DNA of 64,000 bases from the NCBI RefSeq assembly GCF_012641095.1, contig NZ_JAAVSC010000008.1:1-64000 (forward strand), given 5' to 3'. Position 1 is the first letter of the stretch. Every line of letters begins with the position of its first letter. The notes beneath the pieces are model-generated. The model was given only the letters and a program-made list of their open reading frames with translations. It was not told the origin of the DNA and ran no database searches. Positions 40,825 through 50,661 of the stretch are shown piece by piece. Both the position numbers and the translations under genes were made by a program. Source of the DNA: Lactobacillus sp. HBUAS51381 (lineage in GTDB: Bacteria; Bacillota; Bacilli; Lactobacillales; Lactobacillaceae).

Positions 40825-40834
40825 CCTCAGGGGA

Positions 40835-41683
40835 CTAGTATTGTTTGCCCGTTTCGTAAACGATTTCCGGTTCATTTCCGGTTCGTTGGTACTTGTTCAA
40901 CAGGTCGATGGTGGACATCTCATCTTCGCTCAAGGAGAAGTCAAAGACCTGCGCATTTTCCGTAATCCGCTCCGCGTGTTGGGACTTGGGAATCGGTAAG
41001 ATCCCGTGTTGGAGCTCCCAACGCAGGATGGTCTGAGCCACGGACTTGTTGTGGTGCTGACCAATCTTGGCGATCATGGAGTCGCCCAATACGGCGCGCC
41101 GGCCCAGGGGACTCCAGGCCTCGGTAACGATGTGGTGTTGTTGGTTGTAGTCTAACAAGGCCAACTGATTGAGGTAGGGGTGATATTCCACCTGATCGAC
41201 CACGGGCATCTCCTTAGCCTTGGTTGCCAATAAATCCAAGTGAGCGGCGGTGTAATTGGAGACCCCGATGGACTTGACCTTACCGTCTGCCTTGAGTTCT
41301 TCAAAGGCCCGCCACGTATCGAAGAAGTGTTCGCGAACCGGCCAGTGGACGAGTAAGAGGTCCAGATAGTCCAGCTTTAAGCGTTTCAGAGAGCCTTCCA
41401 CGGACTTCAAGGTTTGATCGTAGCCCTGGACTTCTTCGGCGACTTTAGTCGTCAAATAGAGTTCCTGGCGGGGGATTTCGAGGCGGTGCAGGGTTTCACC
41501 CAAGATGTCCTCGTTCCGATAGAGCATCGCCGTGTCAAATAACCGGTAACCCTGATCCCAAGCCGTTTTAATGGTGGTGTCCATGGCTTCCTGGTCGCTG
41601 ATGAGGTAAGTCCCAAAGCCGAAACCGGGGATCTCATGGCCATCGGCGAGTTTGATCGTATCTGCAAGACTGGTAAGTGTCAT
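40835..41683 (-). CDS. Aldo/keto reductase, 2,5-diketogluconate-reductase type
   Basis: The protein has 282 residues from ATG 41683 (AAGGAGG upstream). AKR tetrad: LFDTAMLYRNE (Asp, Tyr), LTTKVAE (Lys), LLLVHWP (His); IPKSQHAERI is the NADPH loop. AKR5-like enzymes reduce methylglyoxal, keto sugars or other aldehydes; the substrate is not known here. It is the third AKR gene in the window and stands alone. Confidence 0.88.
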   Translation of the reverse strand: MTLTSLADTIKLADGHEIPGFGFGTYLISDQEAMDTTIKTAWDQGYRLFDTAMLYRNEDILGETLHRLEIPRQELYLTTKVAEEVQGYDQTLKSVEGSLKRLKLDYLDLLLVHWPVREHFFDTWRAFEELKADGKVKSIGVSNYTAAHLDLLATKAKEMPVVDQVEYHPYLNQLALLDYNQQHHIVTEAWSPLGRRAVLGDSMIAKIGQHHNKSVAQTILRWELQHGILPIPKSQHAERITENAQVFDFSLSEDEMSTIDLLNKYQRTGNEPEIVYETGKQY

Positions 41684-41768
41684 TATTTTTCCTCCTTGGC
41701 GTTGCGGGTCAATCCGTAACACTGCATATAAATAATATGTTAAGCCAATTTAGTCAAACTGGCAACGC

Positions 41769-41930
41769 TTACTTTTTGGTTTTGAACTGATCGTATAGGT
41801 TAATCGACGCCTCAATCAGCATGCCGGCCGTCATGAGCCACATGGCCAACATGTCTTGGTGGGCTAACATGCAACCGAGTAAAATAATGTAAAGAATGAA
41901 CAGAATAACCGCTGATGATTTATGATTCAT
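41769..41930 (-). CDS. Small membrane protein, 53 aa
   Basis: Start at ATG 41930 (or 41933, consecutive Met codons) with GGGAGG 5-8 bases upstream. The product has a hydrophobic helix (AVILFILYIILLGCMLA) and a second amphipathic Met-rich one (MLAMWLMTAGMLIEASI), ending FKTKK. No family recognised. It is divergent from the P-type ATPase at 42103 and may be a regulatory microprotein, though nothing proves it. Confidence 0.6.
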   Translation of the reverse strand: MNHKSSAVILFILYIILLGCMLAHQDMLAMWLMTAGMLIEASINLYDQFKTKK

Positions 41931-42102
41931 CATAAAACCTCCCTTGGATAATGTGTTCCCTCTTTATTTAACCACGACTGACAGGTGCTGTTAAGGACTA
42001 ACGTTTCGCTTAAGAATCGACAAAAAACCAATAGATTAATCGTTATGAAAGCGGATTATCGGTTACAATATGGGTAACGAATCGGTAAAGGAGGACGCCC
42101 AA

Positions 42103-44442
42103 ATGACAGACCGTTACCTACCGCCCTTAAACCAAGGCCTCACGGCAGATGAGGTGCAGCAACGCGTGGCGGATGGCTTAAAAAATGACCCGTTACCGCC
42201 ACTAACGCGGAGTGTCAAACAAATATTTCGGGACAATTTACTAACGCTATTTAACTTAATTAACGTGCTTCTGGGCGGCCTCGTCCTGCTCACAGGCAGC
42301 TACAAAAATTTGCTCTTTTTAGGTGTTGTGGTCTTTAATACAGGAATCGGGATTTTTCAGGAAATTCGGTCCAAGCGGCAGGTGGATAAGTTAGCCCTGT
42401 TATCAGAGGGCAAGATTAATGTCCTGCGTGAGGGAAGCTTGACGCCGCGCCACCAAGACGAGCTGGTTCAAGACGATCTCATGGCCATTGGGCGGGGAGA
42501 TCAGTTGCCCGTGGACGGCCTCATTCGGCAGACCGTGGGGATGGAAGTCGACGAGTCGCAGATTACCGGGGAGTCGACGCCCATCGTGAAGAATACCAAC
42601 GATCGGCTGGTTTCCGGCAGTGTCATTCTGGGCGGCAAGGCCATTGTTCAGGCAACTACAGTGGGGAAGGGCAGTTTTGTGAAGCAATTGGCCCACTCCG
42701 CGAAGCAGAAACGCCGGTCGGCTAGTCAATTGCTCCTCATTATTAATCGGATTATTAAAGTGTTAACGTTTGCCATCATTCCGTTGGGTGCCGGGCTATT
42801 CATTGCCGCCTTAATGCGGGGTCAGGATCAGAACCGCGCCATTCTGGGAACCGTGGCCTCGATGGTCGGCATGATTCCCGAGGGGTTAGTCCTGTTGACC
42901 TCGGTGGCCTTGGCCGCCGGGGCGTTTACCCTGGGTCGCCGGCACGTTTTGGTGCGGGAACTCCCCGCGATCGAGGCGTTGGCCCGCGTGGATGTTCTCT
43001 GTCTGGATAAGACCGGGACGATTACGAACGGAAAGTTGGTTTTGGAAAAGGTTGAAGCCGTGGGGAAACAGTCGCCGGAGCAGTTGAACGCCGTGTTGGC
43101 TCGGTTGGTCGCCGCGACGGGGGACGATAACGAGACCGCCACGGCCGTCAAGCAGGCGTTGGGAACACCGACCGTTGATGCGTCCCAAGTATTGCCATTC
43201 TCATCCGGTCGGAAATGGAGTGGCGCCCAGTTGGCGGATGGTGCCTACGTCATGGGGGCACCGGAGTTTATCTTTGAAACGGTACCCGCTACGGTACAAC
43301 AGCGAATTCAAACGTTGGCCGCACAAGGTTATCGGGTCCTCCTGCTGGCGAGGGTGGCCGCATTGACCACACCGAAGCCGACTGCGCCGGAAGCCATTGG
43401 CCTGATCTTAATTACGGATGAGTTGCGGCCACGGGCCAAGGATACGTTTAGTTTCTTTGCCAATCAGGACGTGGCCCTCAAGGTTATTTCCGGAGATAAT
43501 CCGGTCACGGTCGCCAGCATCGCTGAACGCGCGGGGATTGCCGGCGCCAAACAGTTAGTCGATATGAGTCAGGTCGGCGCCGAACCGGATTACGATCAGC
43601 TGGTGGCGACTTACAACGTCTTTGGCCGGGTTACACCGCAGCAGAAGCAGGGGCTAATCAAGGCCTATCAAACGGCGGGCCACACCGTCGCCATGACGGG
43701 GGATGGGGTGAATGACCTGCTGGCCCTGCGGCAATCGGATTGTAGCATTGCGATGGCTTCCGGTAGTGAGGCCACCAAGAGTTTGGCCGATTTTGTCCTC
43801 GTCGATTCGAACTTTGACGCGATGATTAACGTCCTCAATGAAGGCCGCCGGGTCATCAACAACATCGAACGGGTGGCGTCACTCTACCTGATTAAAACCA
43901 TGTATTCCGTAGTGTTAACGCTGATTTTCATCTTCATGAGTCGGAGCTACCCGTTTGAACCCATTCAATTGACGCCAATCTCCTCGTTGATGGTCGGGAT
44001 TCCCACGTTCTTCCTGGCGTTGCAGCCCAATTATGCGCGGATTGCCGACCGTTTCATGAAGCAGGTGATGGAGATTGCCGCCCCGGCCGCCGTCTGTGTA
44101 GTGGGTTATATCCTGGTCATCATGGGGCTAGGGACGCAGTTTAACCTGAGCTTTGCGACGACCTCCACGCTGAGCGTCCTGATGACCGGGCTGATTAGTC
44201 TCAATGCTCTGGTCATGGTCGCCCGACCGCTCAACCGCTTCAAAATTGGTCTGATTGCGTTGATGGCGGGCCTGTTTGCGGTCATCTTCCTGTTCTTGGG
44301 CCCCATTTTCTCGCTGGTCAGCCTGATCAATTGGAAGTTGGCCTTGATTTACCTGCCACTCATGCTGAGTGTGCAACCCATCTTTATCCTGGTACAGGAG
44401 ATTTTGGGGAAGCGTATCCTGAGTCGTATTCGCTGGCGCTAA
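42103..44442 (+). CDS. P-type cation ATPase (CtpE/Ca2+-type)
   Basis: The protein has 779 residues from ATG 42103 (AAAGGAGG 9 bases upstream). QITGESTPI actuator, DKTGTITNG phosphorylation site, MTGDGVNDLLAL hinge; M4 motif GMIPEGL, as in the Ca2+-exporting/uptake CtpE group rather than heavy-metal pumps. It has 10 predicted helices with a long C-terminal block. Probably moves Ca2+ or another divalent ion across the plasma membrane. Single gene. Confidence 0.87.
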   Translation: MTDRYLPPLNQGLTADEVQQRVADGLKNDPLPPLTRSVKQIFRDNLLTLFNLINVLLGGLVLLTGSYKNLLFLGVVVFNTGIGIFQEIRSKRQVDKLALLSEGKINVLREGSLTPRHQDELVQDDLMAIGRGDQLPVDGLIRQTVGMEVDESQITGESTPIVKNTNDRLVSGSVILGGKAIVQATTVGKGSFVKQLAHSAKQKRRSASQLLLIINRIIKVLTFAIIPLGAGLFIAALMRGQDQNRAILGTVASMVGMIPEGLVLLTSVALAAGAFTLGRRHVLVRELPAIEALARVDVLCLDKTGTITNGKLVLEKVEAVGKQSPEQLNAVLARLVAATGDDNETATAVKQALGTPTVDASQVLPFSSGRKWSGAQLADGAYVMGAPEFIFETVPATVQQRIQTLAAQGYRVLLLARVAALTTPKPTAPEAIGLILITDELRPRAKDTFSFFANQDVALKVISGDNPVTVASIAERAGIAGAKQLVDMSQVGAEPDYDQLVATYNVFGRVTPQQKQGLIKAYQTAGHTVAMTGDGVNDLLALRQSDCSIAMASGSEATKSLADFVLVDSNFDAMINVLNEGRRVINNIERVASLYLIKTMYSVVLTLIFIFMSRSYPFEPIQLTPISSLMVGIPTFFLALQPNYARIADRFMKQVMEIAAPAAVCVVGYILVIMGLGTQFNLSFATTSTLSVLMTGLISLNALVMVARPLNRFKIGLIALMAGLFAVIFLFLGPIFSLVSLINWKLALIYLPLMLSVQPIFILVQEILGKRILSRIRWR

Positions 44443-44525
44443 AGGCATTGCGAGAGAACTCGTCAACACGCTAGCTGAAATTGAGATATTCATCCGTATC
44501 TAGTCATTATAACTAGGTAATATGC

Positions 44526-44531
44526 TATAAT
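44526..44531 (+). promoter_or_regulatory. Extended -10 for the DUF1836 gene
   Basis: TGCTATAAT (TATAAT 44526-44531), 33 bp before the start at 44564. No clear -35. Confidence 0.5.
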
Positions 44532-44563
44532 GAAAGGTATAAACGGAAGGGTAGGGAAGAAAT

Positions 44564-45088
44564 ATGGCTGATTACAATCAATACACCCGCTGGGAAAACC
44601 AGATGCATAAGGCAAAGTTACCACGGTGGGACGATTTACCGAAGTTTGACCTCTATATGGACCAGGTTACCGCGCTGATTAACGACATTCTGGGACCTCT
44701 CGGGATCGATACCATCACGCCGGCAATGATTAATAACTACGTGAAGCACCATGTCATTTTGGCACCCGTCAAGAAGAAGTATCAAACGATGCAGCTAACG
44801 GATATTTTGATGATCAGCCTCCTGAAGCCCATGTTCCAAACGGATACGGTCCGTTCGGGGATCGACCAGATTACGGCTGGGGATTATCCCAAGCAAGCCT
44901 ACGATAACTTTATTGGCCAATTGGAAGACCGGCTCCATCACTTAGGTGAAGAACAGGTCCAACCAGCGGCTAAGGATCTCAACGAAAAGTTGATGCAGGT
45001 GGCGGTGGATGCCGTCGTGGCCCGCCTGCAATCTGAAAAACTCTTGCACTTAATCAAGCGGCCAATTCGTAAGATTGAGAAGAAATAA
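44564..45088 (+). CDS. DUF1836 family protein
   Basis: The protein has 174 residues with GGAAGGGTAGGGAAG before ATG 44564. LPRWDDLPKFDLYMDQV and INNYVKHHVI are the DUF1836 hallmarks; the fold is thought to be MerR-like winged helix. A tail ending in RPIRKIEKK is basic. The function of the family is not established. Single gene with terminator. Confidence 0.82.
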   Translation: MADYNQYTRWENQMHKAKLPRWDDLPKFDLYMDQVTALINDILGPLGIDTITPAMINNYVKHHVILAPVKKKYQTMQLTDILMISLLKPMFQTDTVRSGIDQITAGDYPKQAYDNFIGQLEDRLHHLGEEQVQPAAKDLNEKLMQVAVDAVVARLQSEKLLHLIKRPIRKIEKK

Positions 45089-45103
45089 GTGAATTGGTCA
45101 CAA

Positions 45104-45141
45104 AAAGGACGCGCCAGCACAGTTGTGTTGGCGCGTCCTTT
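45104..45141. terminator. Bidirectional terminator
   Basis: AAAGGACGCGCCA pairs with TGGCGCGTCCTTT. Between the DUF1836 (+) and GDPD (-) genes. Confidence 0.9.
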
Positions 45142-45155
45142 GACTCTCTCGGTGA

Positions 45156-46949
45156 CTACTGCGTCTGTGTTTCCAACGTTAAATCATTCATAAACGTCAG
45201 CAACAAATTGGCGTAGCTCGGGTGATCCGTGTTGTCTTTGATTTCTTGTTGAATCAGGTGGAGATTGTTGGTGATGACGCCGTTGACGCCAATAAACATC
45301 ATCTGATCCATGCTGGTGACGTCGTCAATGTCCCAGGCATAGACCTTCTTATGTTCGCGGTCGGCCTGTTCGATGAAGGTGTCGTTGAGCGTGGTTTCCT
45401 CCATGGTGTAGGCGTTGGCCCGCGTGTGGGGGAAGGTGAGATTGTACGGCATGATATAGCTGACGAACAACTCGGGATGGTCTTCCTTCAGCCGGTTCAT
45501 GATGGTGTAGCTTAACGTATGCACCTGCTCGTGGTTGGCTAGGATGCGGGCCCCAAACTGCCGGTAGAATCGTTCCGGTAAGTCCTTGGTGTCGGCACCA
45601 CCGGTTTTAATCTCGATGAGGAGTTTCTGATGGTGTTGGATGGCCGAATTGAGGTAGTGGTCAAAGCTGGGAATCTTGGCCTGATAGCCATTTTCGGTCA
45701 CGGTAATTTTGGTGAGCTGCTTGAGCGTCAGCGAGGAGACCTTGCGATTGAGGCCGGCCAGCGTCTTTAGATTCCCATCGTGCATAACCACGAATTGGTG
45801 GTCCTTAGTCATCCGAATGTCCATCTCGACGTAGTCCGGCTTCTCTCGGCTGGTCTTGACCATGGCAGGAATCGTGTTCTGTACGCCATTGCCGTTGTCC
45901 ACGCCCCGGTGAGCAATGGTCAGCGGCTTGCTCATGGCGAGACCGTTGAGATAAATCAGATTGAACCCAACCAGCGCGGCACTAATGATGACGAGGCCGC
46001 TGACAATCAAAGCGCGGGTCCGGAGCCGCGTCTTGGCGGGTTCGCGGAAGCTAAAGAGCATGGATGGCGTGGCCTGATGGATATCGTGACTACTGAGAAT
46101 CACCATCATGAAGATCACGGTGGCGTAGCAGACGATGAATTCCGTAATGACTTCCATCAAAAATAGATTAATGGTGGCCGCGACCAATGCCACGTGGGTT
46201 TTGTCGAAGAAGACCTGGCCGACGTATAGTGCGGCGTAAATGAACGCCACGACAATACTGACCATGATCAGGGTCACGATAATTTTAAAAAAGTAGTTCC
46301 AGAAGTGACCGCGCGTCCGTTGCCAACTGAGGCGAATGGCTTCGCGGCTATGGTAGTGGTCGATCATCATCAGGGGTAAGACGGCGATGAGCCGAATCCC
46401 CAGATAGGCCGCGCCAACATAGAAGATGCTGAGAAGCACCGCGAAGATATTGTTGTCCATGAGGTAGCTAACAATAAAGGCGGGAATCTTGGCCTTGTTG
46501 AGCAGGGGGGTGGTGAAGAGCTCACTCCCGAATGGCATGATGATAATAAAATAACCAATAAAGAAGAGAAACGTACTGGGGGAGGCGCCGGCAATGCTTC
46601 GAATGGTGTCCCCCAGAATGCTGAGCATCGTCTGCGGTCGCCCGTGGCGAATGTTGGTAATTCCCAGTAACAGGTAGGCAAATTGCCAGTAAATGAGGGT
46701 CACGATCGCCAGGAGAATCAACACTAGCCCCACGATGGCTAGGGGATGCTTAAGAACGAGGGACCCAATGTTGGTGTAAGAAACGTAGGGGACGTGCTGC
46801 CACCGCATGAGTGCCGAAGTCAGCCACGTAAAGACGGGGACGGCAATGTAACTGACCACGAGGTTCGTCAAGAAGACGAGGGTCACGTAGCTCCCCCAAT
46901 GACTGAAGAAGTGGTGGTTGGCATCGCGCCAAAAAGCCCAAGGCCGCAT
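45156..46949 (-). CDS. Membrane-bound glycerophosphodiester phosphodiesterase
   Basis: About 597 residues from ATG 46949; a GTG at 47021 would add 24 residues and cannot be excluded because neither start has a strong ribosome site. Around six to eight helices (GPDPase_memb domain) make up the first half, followed by a cytosolic or external GDPD barrel: IAHRGVDNGNGVQNT, YVEMDIRMTKD and VVMHDGNL. The usual PENT glutamate is a Gln here (VQNT). Likely hydrolyses glycerophosphodiesters or glycerol-phosphate teichoic acid parts. A -10 (TATGCT) lies near 47040. Confidence 0.82.
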   Translation of the reverse strand: MRPWAFWRDANHHFFSHWGSYVTLVFLTNLVVSYIAVPVFTWLTSALMRWQHVPYVSYTNIGSLVLKHPLAIVGLVLILLAIVTLIYWQFAYLLLGITNIRHGRPQTMLSILGDTIRSIAGASPSTFLFFIGYFIIIMPFGSELFTTPLLNKAKIPAFIVSYLMDNNIFAVLLSIFYVGAAYLGIRLIAVLPLMMIDHYHSREAIRLSWQRTRGHFWNYFFKIIVTLIMVSIVVAFIYAALYVGQVFFDKTHVALVAATINLFLMEVITEFIVCYATVIFMMVILSSHDIHQATPSMLFSFREPAKTRLRTRALIVSGLVIISAALVGFNLIYLNGLAMSKPLTIAHRGVDNGNGVQNTIPAMVKTSREKPDYVEMDIRMTKDHQFVVMHDGNLKTLAGLNRKVSSLTLKQLTKITVTENGYQAKIPSFDHYLNSAIQHHQKLLIEIKTGGADTKDLPERFYRQFGARILANHEQVHTLSYTIMNRLKEDHPELFVSYIMPYNLTFPHTRANAYTMEETTLNDTFIEQADREHKKVYAWDIDDVTSMDQMMFIGVNGVITNNLHLIQQEIKDNTDHPSYANLLLTFMNDLTLETQTQ

Positions 46950-47368
46950 AAAAGAATCACGCTTTCTGATTAATAAGGTTAGGTGTTCCAGCAGATAATT
47001 GGTCAAACTCGACCTAAACACGATATAAACCTACTTTAGCATAGTCTACGTGATCCGGGGGCTGAAAAAAGGGTCGTTATGGCAAAAAGCCGGGGAACAC
47101 GACCTAAATAGGCCGATAGTTGCCGCTGTTATGAAAGAAAAAGCGACGGTTGTGATTTAAAGCACACATTAAAAACAGCAAAAAAATTCCAAAAACATAT
47201 GTATGCGCTTACATTACTGATGTCTGTAAGCCGCGTTGCTATCGGGTTTGTTCGCCAAACCAATTAGTTGTGATTTTTTTAACATAAACCTCTTGCAGAA
47301 TTTTGAAAAGGTGATATGATTTAACTCGTGAAGAACTTAACAAGATGTTTTCAAATGGAGGCATAAGC
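46950..47368. promoter_or_regulatory. adhE control region (cre and Rex-like boxes, promoter)
   Basis: TGTATGCGCTTACA (47200-47213) is one base from the palindromic cre TGTAAGCGCTTACA. Two Rex-like half-conserved sites begin TTGTGA at 47150-47167 and 47268-47285. TTGCAG (47293-47298), 16 bp and TATGAT (47315-47320) form the promoter. Rex (NADH sensor) and CcpA control of adhE is established in other Firmicutes; here it is inferred from the boxes. Confidence 0.5.
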
Positions 47369-49987
47369 ATGTTAAAAAACGTGAAAGAAAATCCAAAAGC
47401 TAAAAAAGAAGAAAACGGCGAAACGGTTGACCAAATGATCGACCGGTTAACCGCCAAGGCCCACGACGCCCTGTGCGCCATGGACGATTTTACCCAAGAA
47501 AAAGTGGACCACATCGTGCACCAAATGGCGATCGCTGGTCTGGATCACCATATGGAATTGGCCAAGGCCGCTTACGAAGAAACCGGCCGGGGCGTGATGG
47601 AAGACAAGGCTGTGAAGAACATGTTCGCGACCGAAGAAATCTGGCACTCCATCAAGCATGACAAGACGGTCGGTATCATCAAAGATGACCGCGAACGTCA
47701 ACTGATCACCGTCGCAGAACCCCTCGGAATCTTAGCCGGGGTAACCCCCGTGACCAACCCAACCTCAACGGCAATGTTTAAGTCCTTGATCGCCGTTAAG
47801 ACGCGAAACCCCATCATCTTCGCCTTTCACCCACAGGCGCAGAAGTCTTCCGTGATGGCTGCCAAGGTCGTCCGGGACGCCGCAATTGCTGCCGGAGCAC
47901 CAGAGGGCGTCATCCAATGGATCGACAAGCCTAGCCTGGAAGCCACGACGGCGCTGATGAATCACCCAATGGTAGCCAGTGTCTTGGCTACCGGGGGTCC
48001 TGGCATGGTTAAGGCCGCTTACTCCACTGGGAAGCCAGCCTTAGGGGTTGGTCCTGGTAACGGCCCAGCTTACATTGAAAAGACGGCTAACATCAAGCGT
48101 TCCGTCTACGACATCGTATTGTCGAAGACGTTTGACAACGGGATGGTGTGTGCCTCTGAAAACAGTGCCGTGATTGACCAAGAAATCTACGACACGGTTA
48201 AGCAAGAAATGGAAGATCGTGGCGTCTTCTTCATTAAGAAGAGTGACGAAAAGGCTCTGGCCGACGCGATGTTCCGTCCGGAAGGCGGCGTGAAGGGCCC
48301 TATCGCCGGGATGTCCGCGCAAAAGATTGCGGAGATTGCCGGGATTAAGGTTCCCGCAACGACGAAGGTCTTGGCGGCTGAATTGAAGGGCGTGGGTCCT
48401 AAGTTCCCACTTTCTCAAGAAAAGCTGTCACCCGTACTGTCCGTCTTCAAGGCTAAGAGCCACGAAGATGCCTTCAAGATCTGTGATGAACTCCTCCACT
48501 TTGGCGGGTTGGGTCACACGGCCGGTATCCACACGATGGACGATGACTTGGCTACGGAATTTGGTATTAAGATGAAGGCAAGTCGGGTACTGGTTAACAC
48601 GCCATCCGCTATCGGTGGGATTGGGAACCTCTACAACGAAATGATTCCTTCATTAACTTTGGGGACTGGCTCATGGGGCAAGAACTCCGTTTCCCACAAC
48701 GTCTCCTCATTTGACCTGTTGAACATCAAAACGATTGCAAAGCGGCGAAATAATATGCAATGGATTAAATTACCTCGAGTTTACTTTGAAAAGACATCTG
48801 TCCGTTACCTCGACGATATGCCTGGCATCAAGCGGGTCTTCCTGGTAACCAGCCCATCCATGGTGGAATTGGGTTACGTTGACACGGTCTTGAACGAACT
48901 GAAACGCCAACCAGATGGGATCGAATACTCCCTGTTCTCCGACGTTGAACCCGACCCAACCACGGATACAGTTAACCGTGGGGTCGCGCAGATGCGGACG
49001 TTTAAGCCGGATACCATCGTGGCCTTAGGTGGGGGCTCACCAATCGATGCCGCCAAGAACATGTGGTTATTCTACGAAGATCCGAATGCTAGTTTCTTTG
49101 GGGCTAAGCAGAAGTTCCTGGACATTCGGAAGCGGACTTATAAGTTCCACAAGCCACACAAGGCGCAATTCGTGGCCATTCCAACAACGTCTGGGACTGG
49201 GTCCGAAGTAACGCCATTCTCCGTGATTACCGATTCCAAGACCCACGTGAAATACCCGTTGGCTGACTACGCTTTGACGCCAGACGTGGCGATCGTGGAT
49301 TCACAATTTATCCAAACGGTGCCAAAGAAGACGGTGGCTTACTCCGGGTTGGACGTCTTGACCCACGCCATTGAATCCTACGTGTCAGCGATGGCTTCCG
49401 ATTACACGCGGCCATGGTCCTTGCAAGCCATCAAGCTGGTCATGGACAACCTGACCAACTCCTACAATGGGGACGCCACGGCTAGAGAAGAAATGCACAA
49501 CGCGTCAACGTTGGCTGGGATGGCCTTTGCCAATGCCTTCCTCGGTGTGGATCACTCCATCGCCCATAAGCTGGGTGGCGAATTCGGCTTACCTCATGGC
49601 TTGGCGATTGCCATCACCTTGCCACACGTTATTCGGTACAACTTCAAGGAACCAACGAAGCTGGCAATGTGGCCGAAATACGAATACTTCCGTGCCGACG
49701 AAGATTACGCACAGATTGCCCGTTACCTCGGCTTGCCAGGGAGCACCAAGGAAGAATTGAAGGAAGCCTTAGTCAAGAAGGTCATTGACCTGGCTCATTC
49801 AGTCGGTGTCACCTTGAGCTTGAAGGCTAACGGCGTGGACAAAGCTCACTTTGATAAGGTGGTTGATCACTTGGCAGAATTGGCCTTTGAAGACCAATGC
49901 ACGACCGCTAACCCGAAGGAACCGCTAGTTTCAGAATTGAAGCAGATCATGATTGATGAATACGATGGGAAGAACGTTGAAAAATAA
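47369..49987 (+). CDS. adhE: Bifunctional acetaldehyde-CoA/alcohol dehydrogenase
   Basis: The protein has 872 residues from ATG 47369 (TGGAGG 8 bases upstream; an upstream ATG at 47345 lies before it). The N-terminal half is a CoA-acylating aldehyde dehydrogenase (catalytic Cys in GMVCASENS). The C-terminal half is an iron-type alcohol dehydrogenase (LGGGSPIDAAKN; metal His in HNASTLAGMAFANAF and DHSIAHKLGG). It turns acetyl-CoA into ethanol with two NADH, the main redox sink in heterofermenters, and may form spirosomes. Highly biased codon use suits strong expression. Confidence 0.97.
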   Translation: MLKNVKENPKAKKEENGETVDQMIDRLTAKAHDALCAMDDFTQEKVDHIVHQMAIAGLDHHMELAKAAYEETGRGVMEDKAVKNMFATEEIWHSIKHDKTVGIIKDDRERQLITVAEPLGILAGVTPVTNPTSTAMFKSLIAVKTRNPIIFAFHPQAQKSSVMAAKVVRDAAIAAGAPEGVIQWIDKPSLEATTALMNHPMVASVLATGGPGMVKAAYSTGKPALGVGPGNGPAYIEKTANIKRSVYDIVLSKTFDNGMVCASENSAVIDQEIYDTVKQEMEDRGVFFIKKSDEKALADAMFRPEGGVKGPIAGMSAQKIAEIAGIKVPATTKVLAAELKGVGPKFPLSQEKLSPVLSVFKAKSHEDAFKICDELLHFGGLGHTAGIHTMDDDLATEFGIKMKASRVLVNTPSAIGGIGNLYNEMIPSLTLGTGSWGKNSVSHNVSSFDLLNIKTIAKRRNNMQWIKLPRVYFEKTSVRYLDDMPGIKRVFLVTSPSMVELGYVDTVLNELKRQPDGIEYSLFSDVEPDPTTDTVNRGVAQMRTFKPDTIVALGGGSPIDAAKNMWLFYEDPNASFFGAKQKFLDIRKRTYKFHKPHKAQFVAIPTTSGTGSEVTPFSVITDSKTHVKYPLADYALTPDVAIVDSQFIQTVPKKTVAYSGLDVLTHAIESYVSAMASDYTRPWSLQAIKLVMDNLTNSYNGDATAREEMHNASTLAGMAFANAFLGVDHSIAHKLGGEFGLPHGLAIAITLPHVIRYNFKEPTKLAMWPKYEYFRADEDYAQIARYLGLPGSTKEELKEALVKKVIDLAHSVGVTLSLKANGVDKAHFDKVVDHLAELAFEDQCTTANPKEPLVSELKQIMIDEYDGKNVEK

Positions 49988-50002
49988 CGGTTAACCCAGG
50001 AC

Positions 50003-50031
50003 GGTCGCTCTGAGAAGGGCGGCCTTTTTTT
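50003..50031 (+). terminator. Terminator of adhE
   Basis: GGTCGCTC/GGGCGGCC stem (with G-T pairs), followed by seven T. Confidence 0.8.
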
Positions 50032-50124
50032 GTCGGTTTCTTCTATAATATATAGATAATGCTGACGTGCGGTCGGCAGAAGGCGTATGCTTAAGGTGGC
50101 AAACTAATCTAAGGAGGAATCATG

Positions 50125-50595
50125 ATGGTACAAACGAAAACAGCTCTGATCTATTTCTCAGTCTCGGGACATACGCAAACGGCCGCAGAAACCGTTGGCC
50201 GCTATCTTCAGTTAACACCGATCGCGCTGACGGCGGCACAGCCGTATCCGACGACGGGCTTTCAGCAATTGGTTGCGCGAACCGATGCCGAGAATACGCA
50301 GTCGCAATTACCGGAATTTGACCCCGTGGCGTTGGGGGATACGCAGACCCTCTATCTGGGGTTTCCCACGTGGTATCATCAGCCGCCACGGATTATTCAG
50401 AACTTTCTAACGACAACGGATTTGACGGGGATGACGGTGATTCCCTTTGTCACCAGCGCCAGCAGTCGGGTGACCGAAAGCTTACCTTACCTCGAAAAAT
50501 GGGCAGCCGACGGCAACTTTTCGCTGGGCGAGGGTTTCACGGCGAATAATCCGGACGAGATTGCGGCGGGATTAAAGGATGATTTCCCCCTATAA
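50125..50595 (+). CDS. Flavodoxin-family protein
   Basis: About 156 residues from ATG 50125 (AAGGAGG 7 bases upstream; ATG 50122 also possible). ALIYFSVSGHTQTAAE is the FMN phosphate loop in slightly altered form (S-V-S-G-H-T), and GFPTWYHQPPRIIQNFL the aromatic FMN-stacking region. Flavodoxin_4-type proteins carry electrons or act as NAD(P)H:quinone/flavin reductases. The partner is unknown. Confidence 0.83.
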   Translation: MVQTKTALIYFSVSGHTQTAAETVGRYLQLTPIALTAAQPYPTTGFQQLVARTDAENTQSQLPEFDPVALGDTQTLYLGFPTWYHQPPRIIQNFLTTTDLTGMTVIPFVTSASSRVTESLPYLEKWAADGNFSLGEGFTANNPDEIAAGLKDDFPL

Positions 50596-50609
50596 GTTAA
50601 AAAATTTGC

Positions 50610-50661
50610 AGCAGTTTTTGCGGTTAAAGGGATACGTTTAGCCGTGAAAACTGCTTTTTTT
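50610..50661 (+). terminator. Terminator of the flavodoxin gene
   Basis: GCAGTTTTTGCGG pairs with CCGTGAAAACTGC, followed by seven T. Confidence 0.8.
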
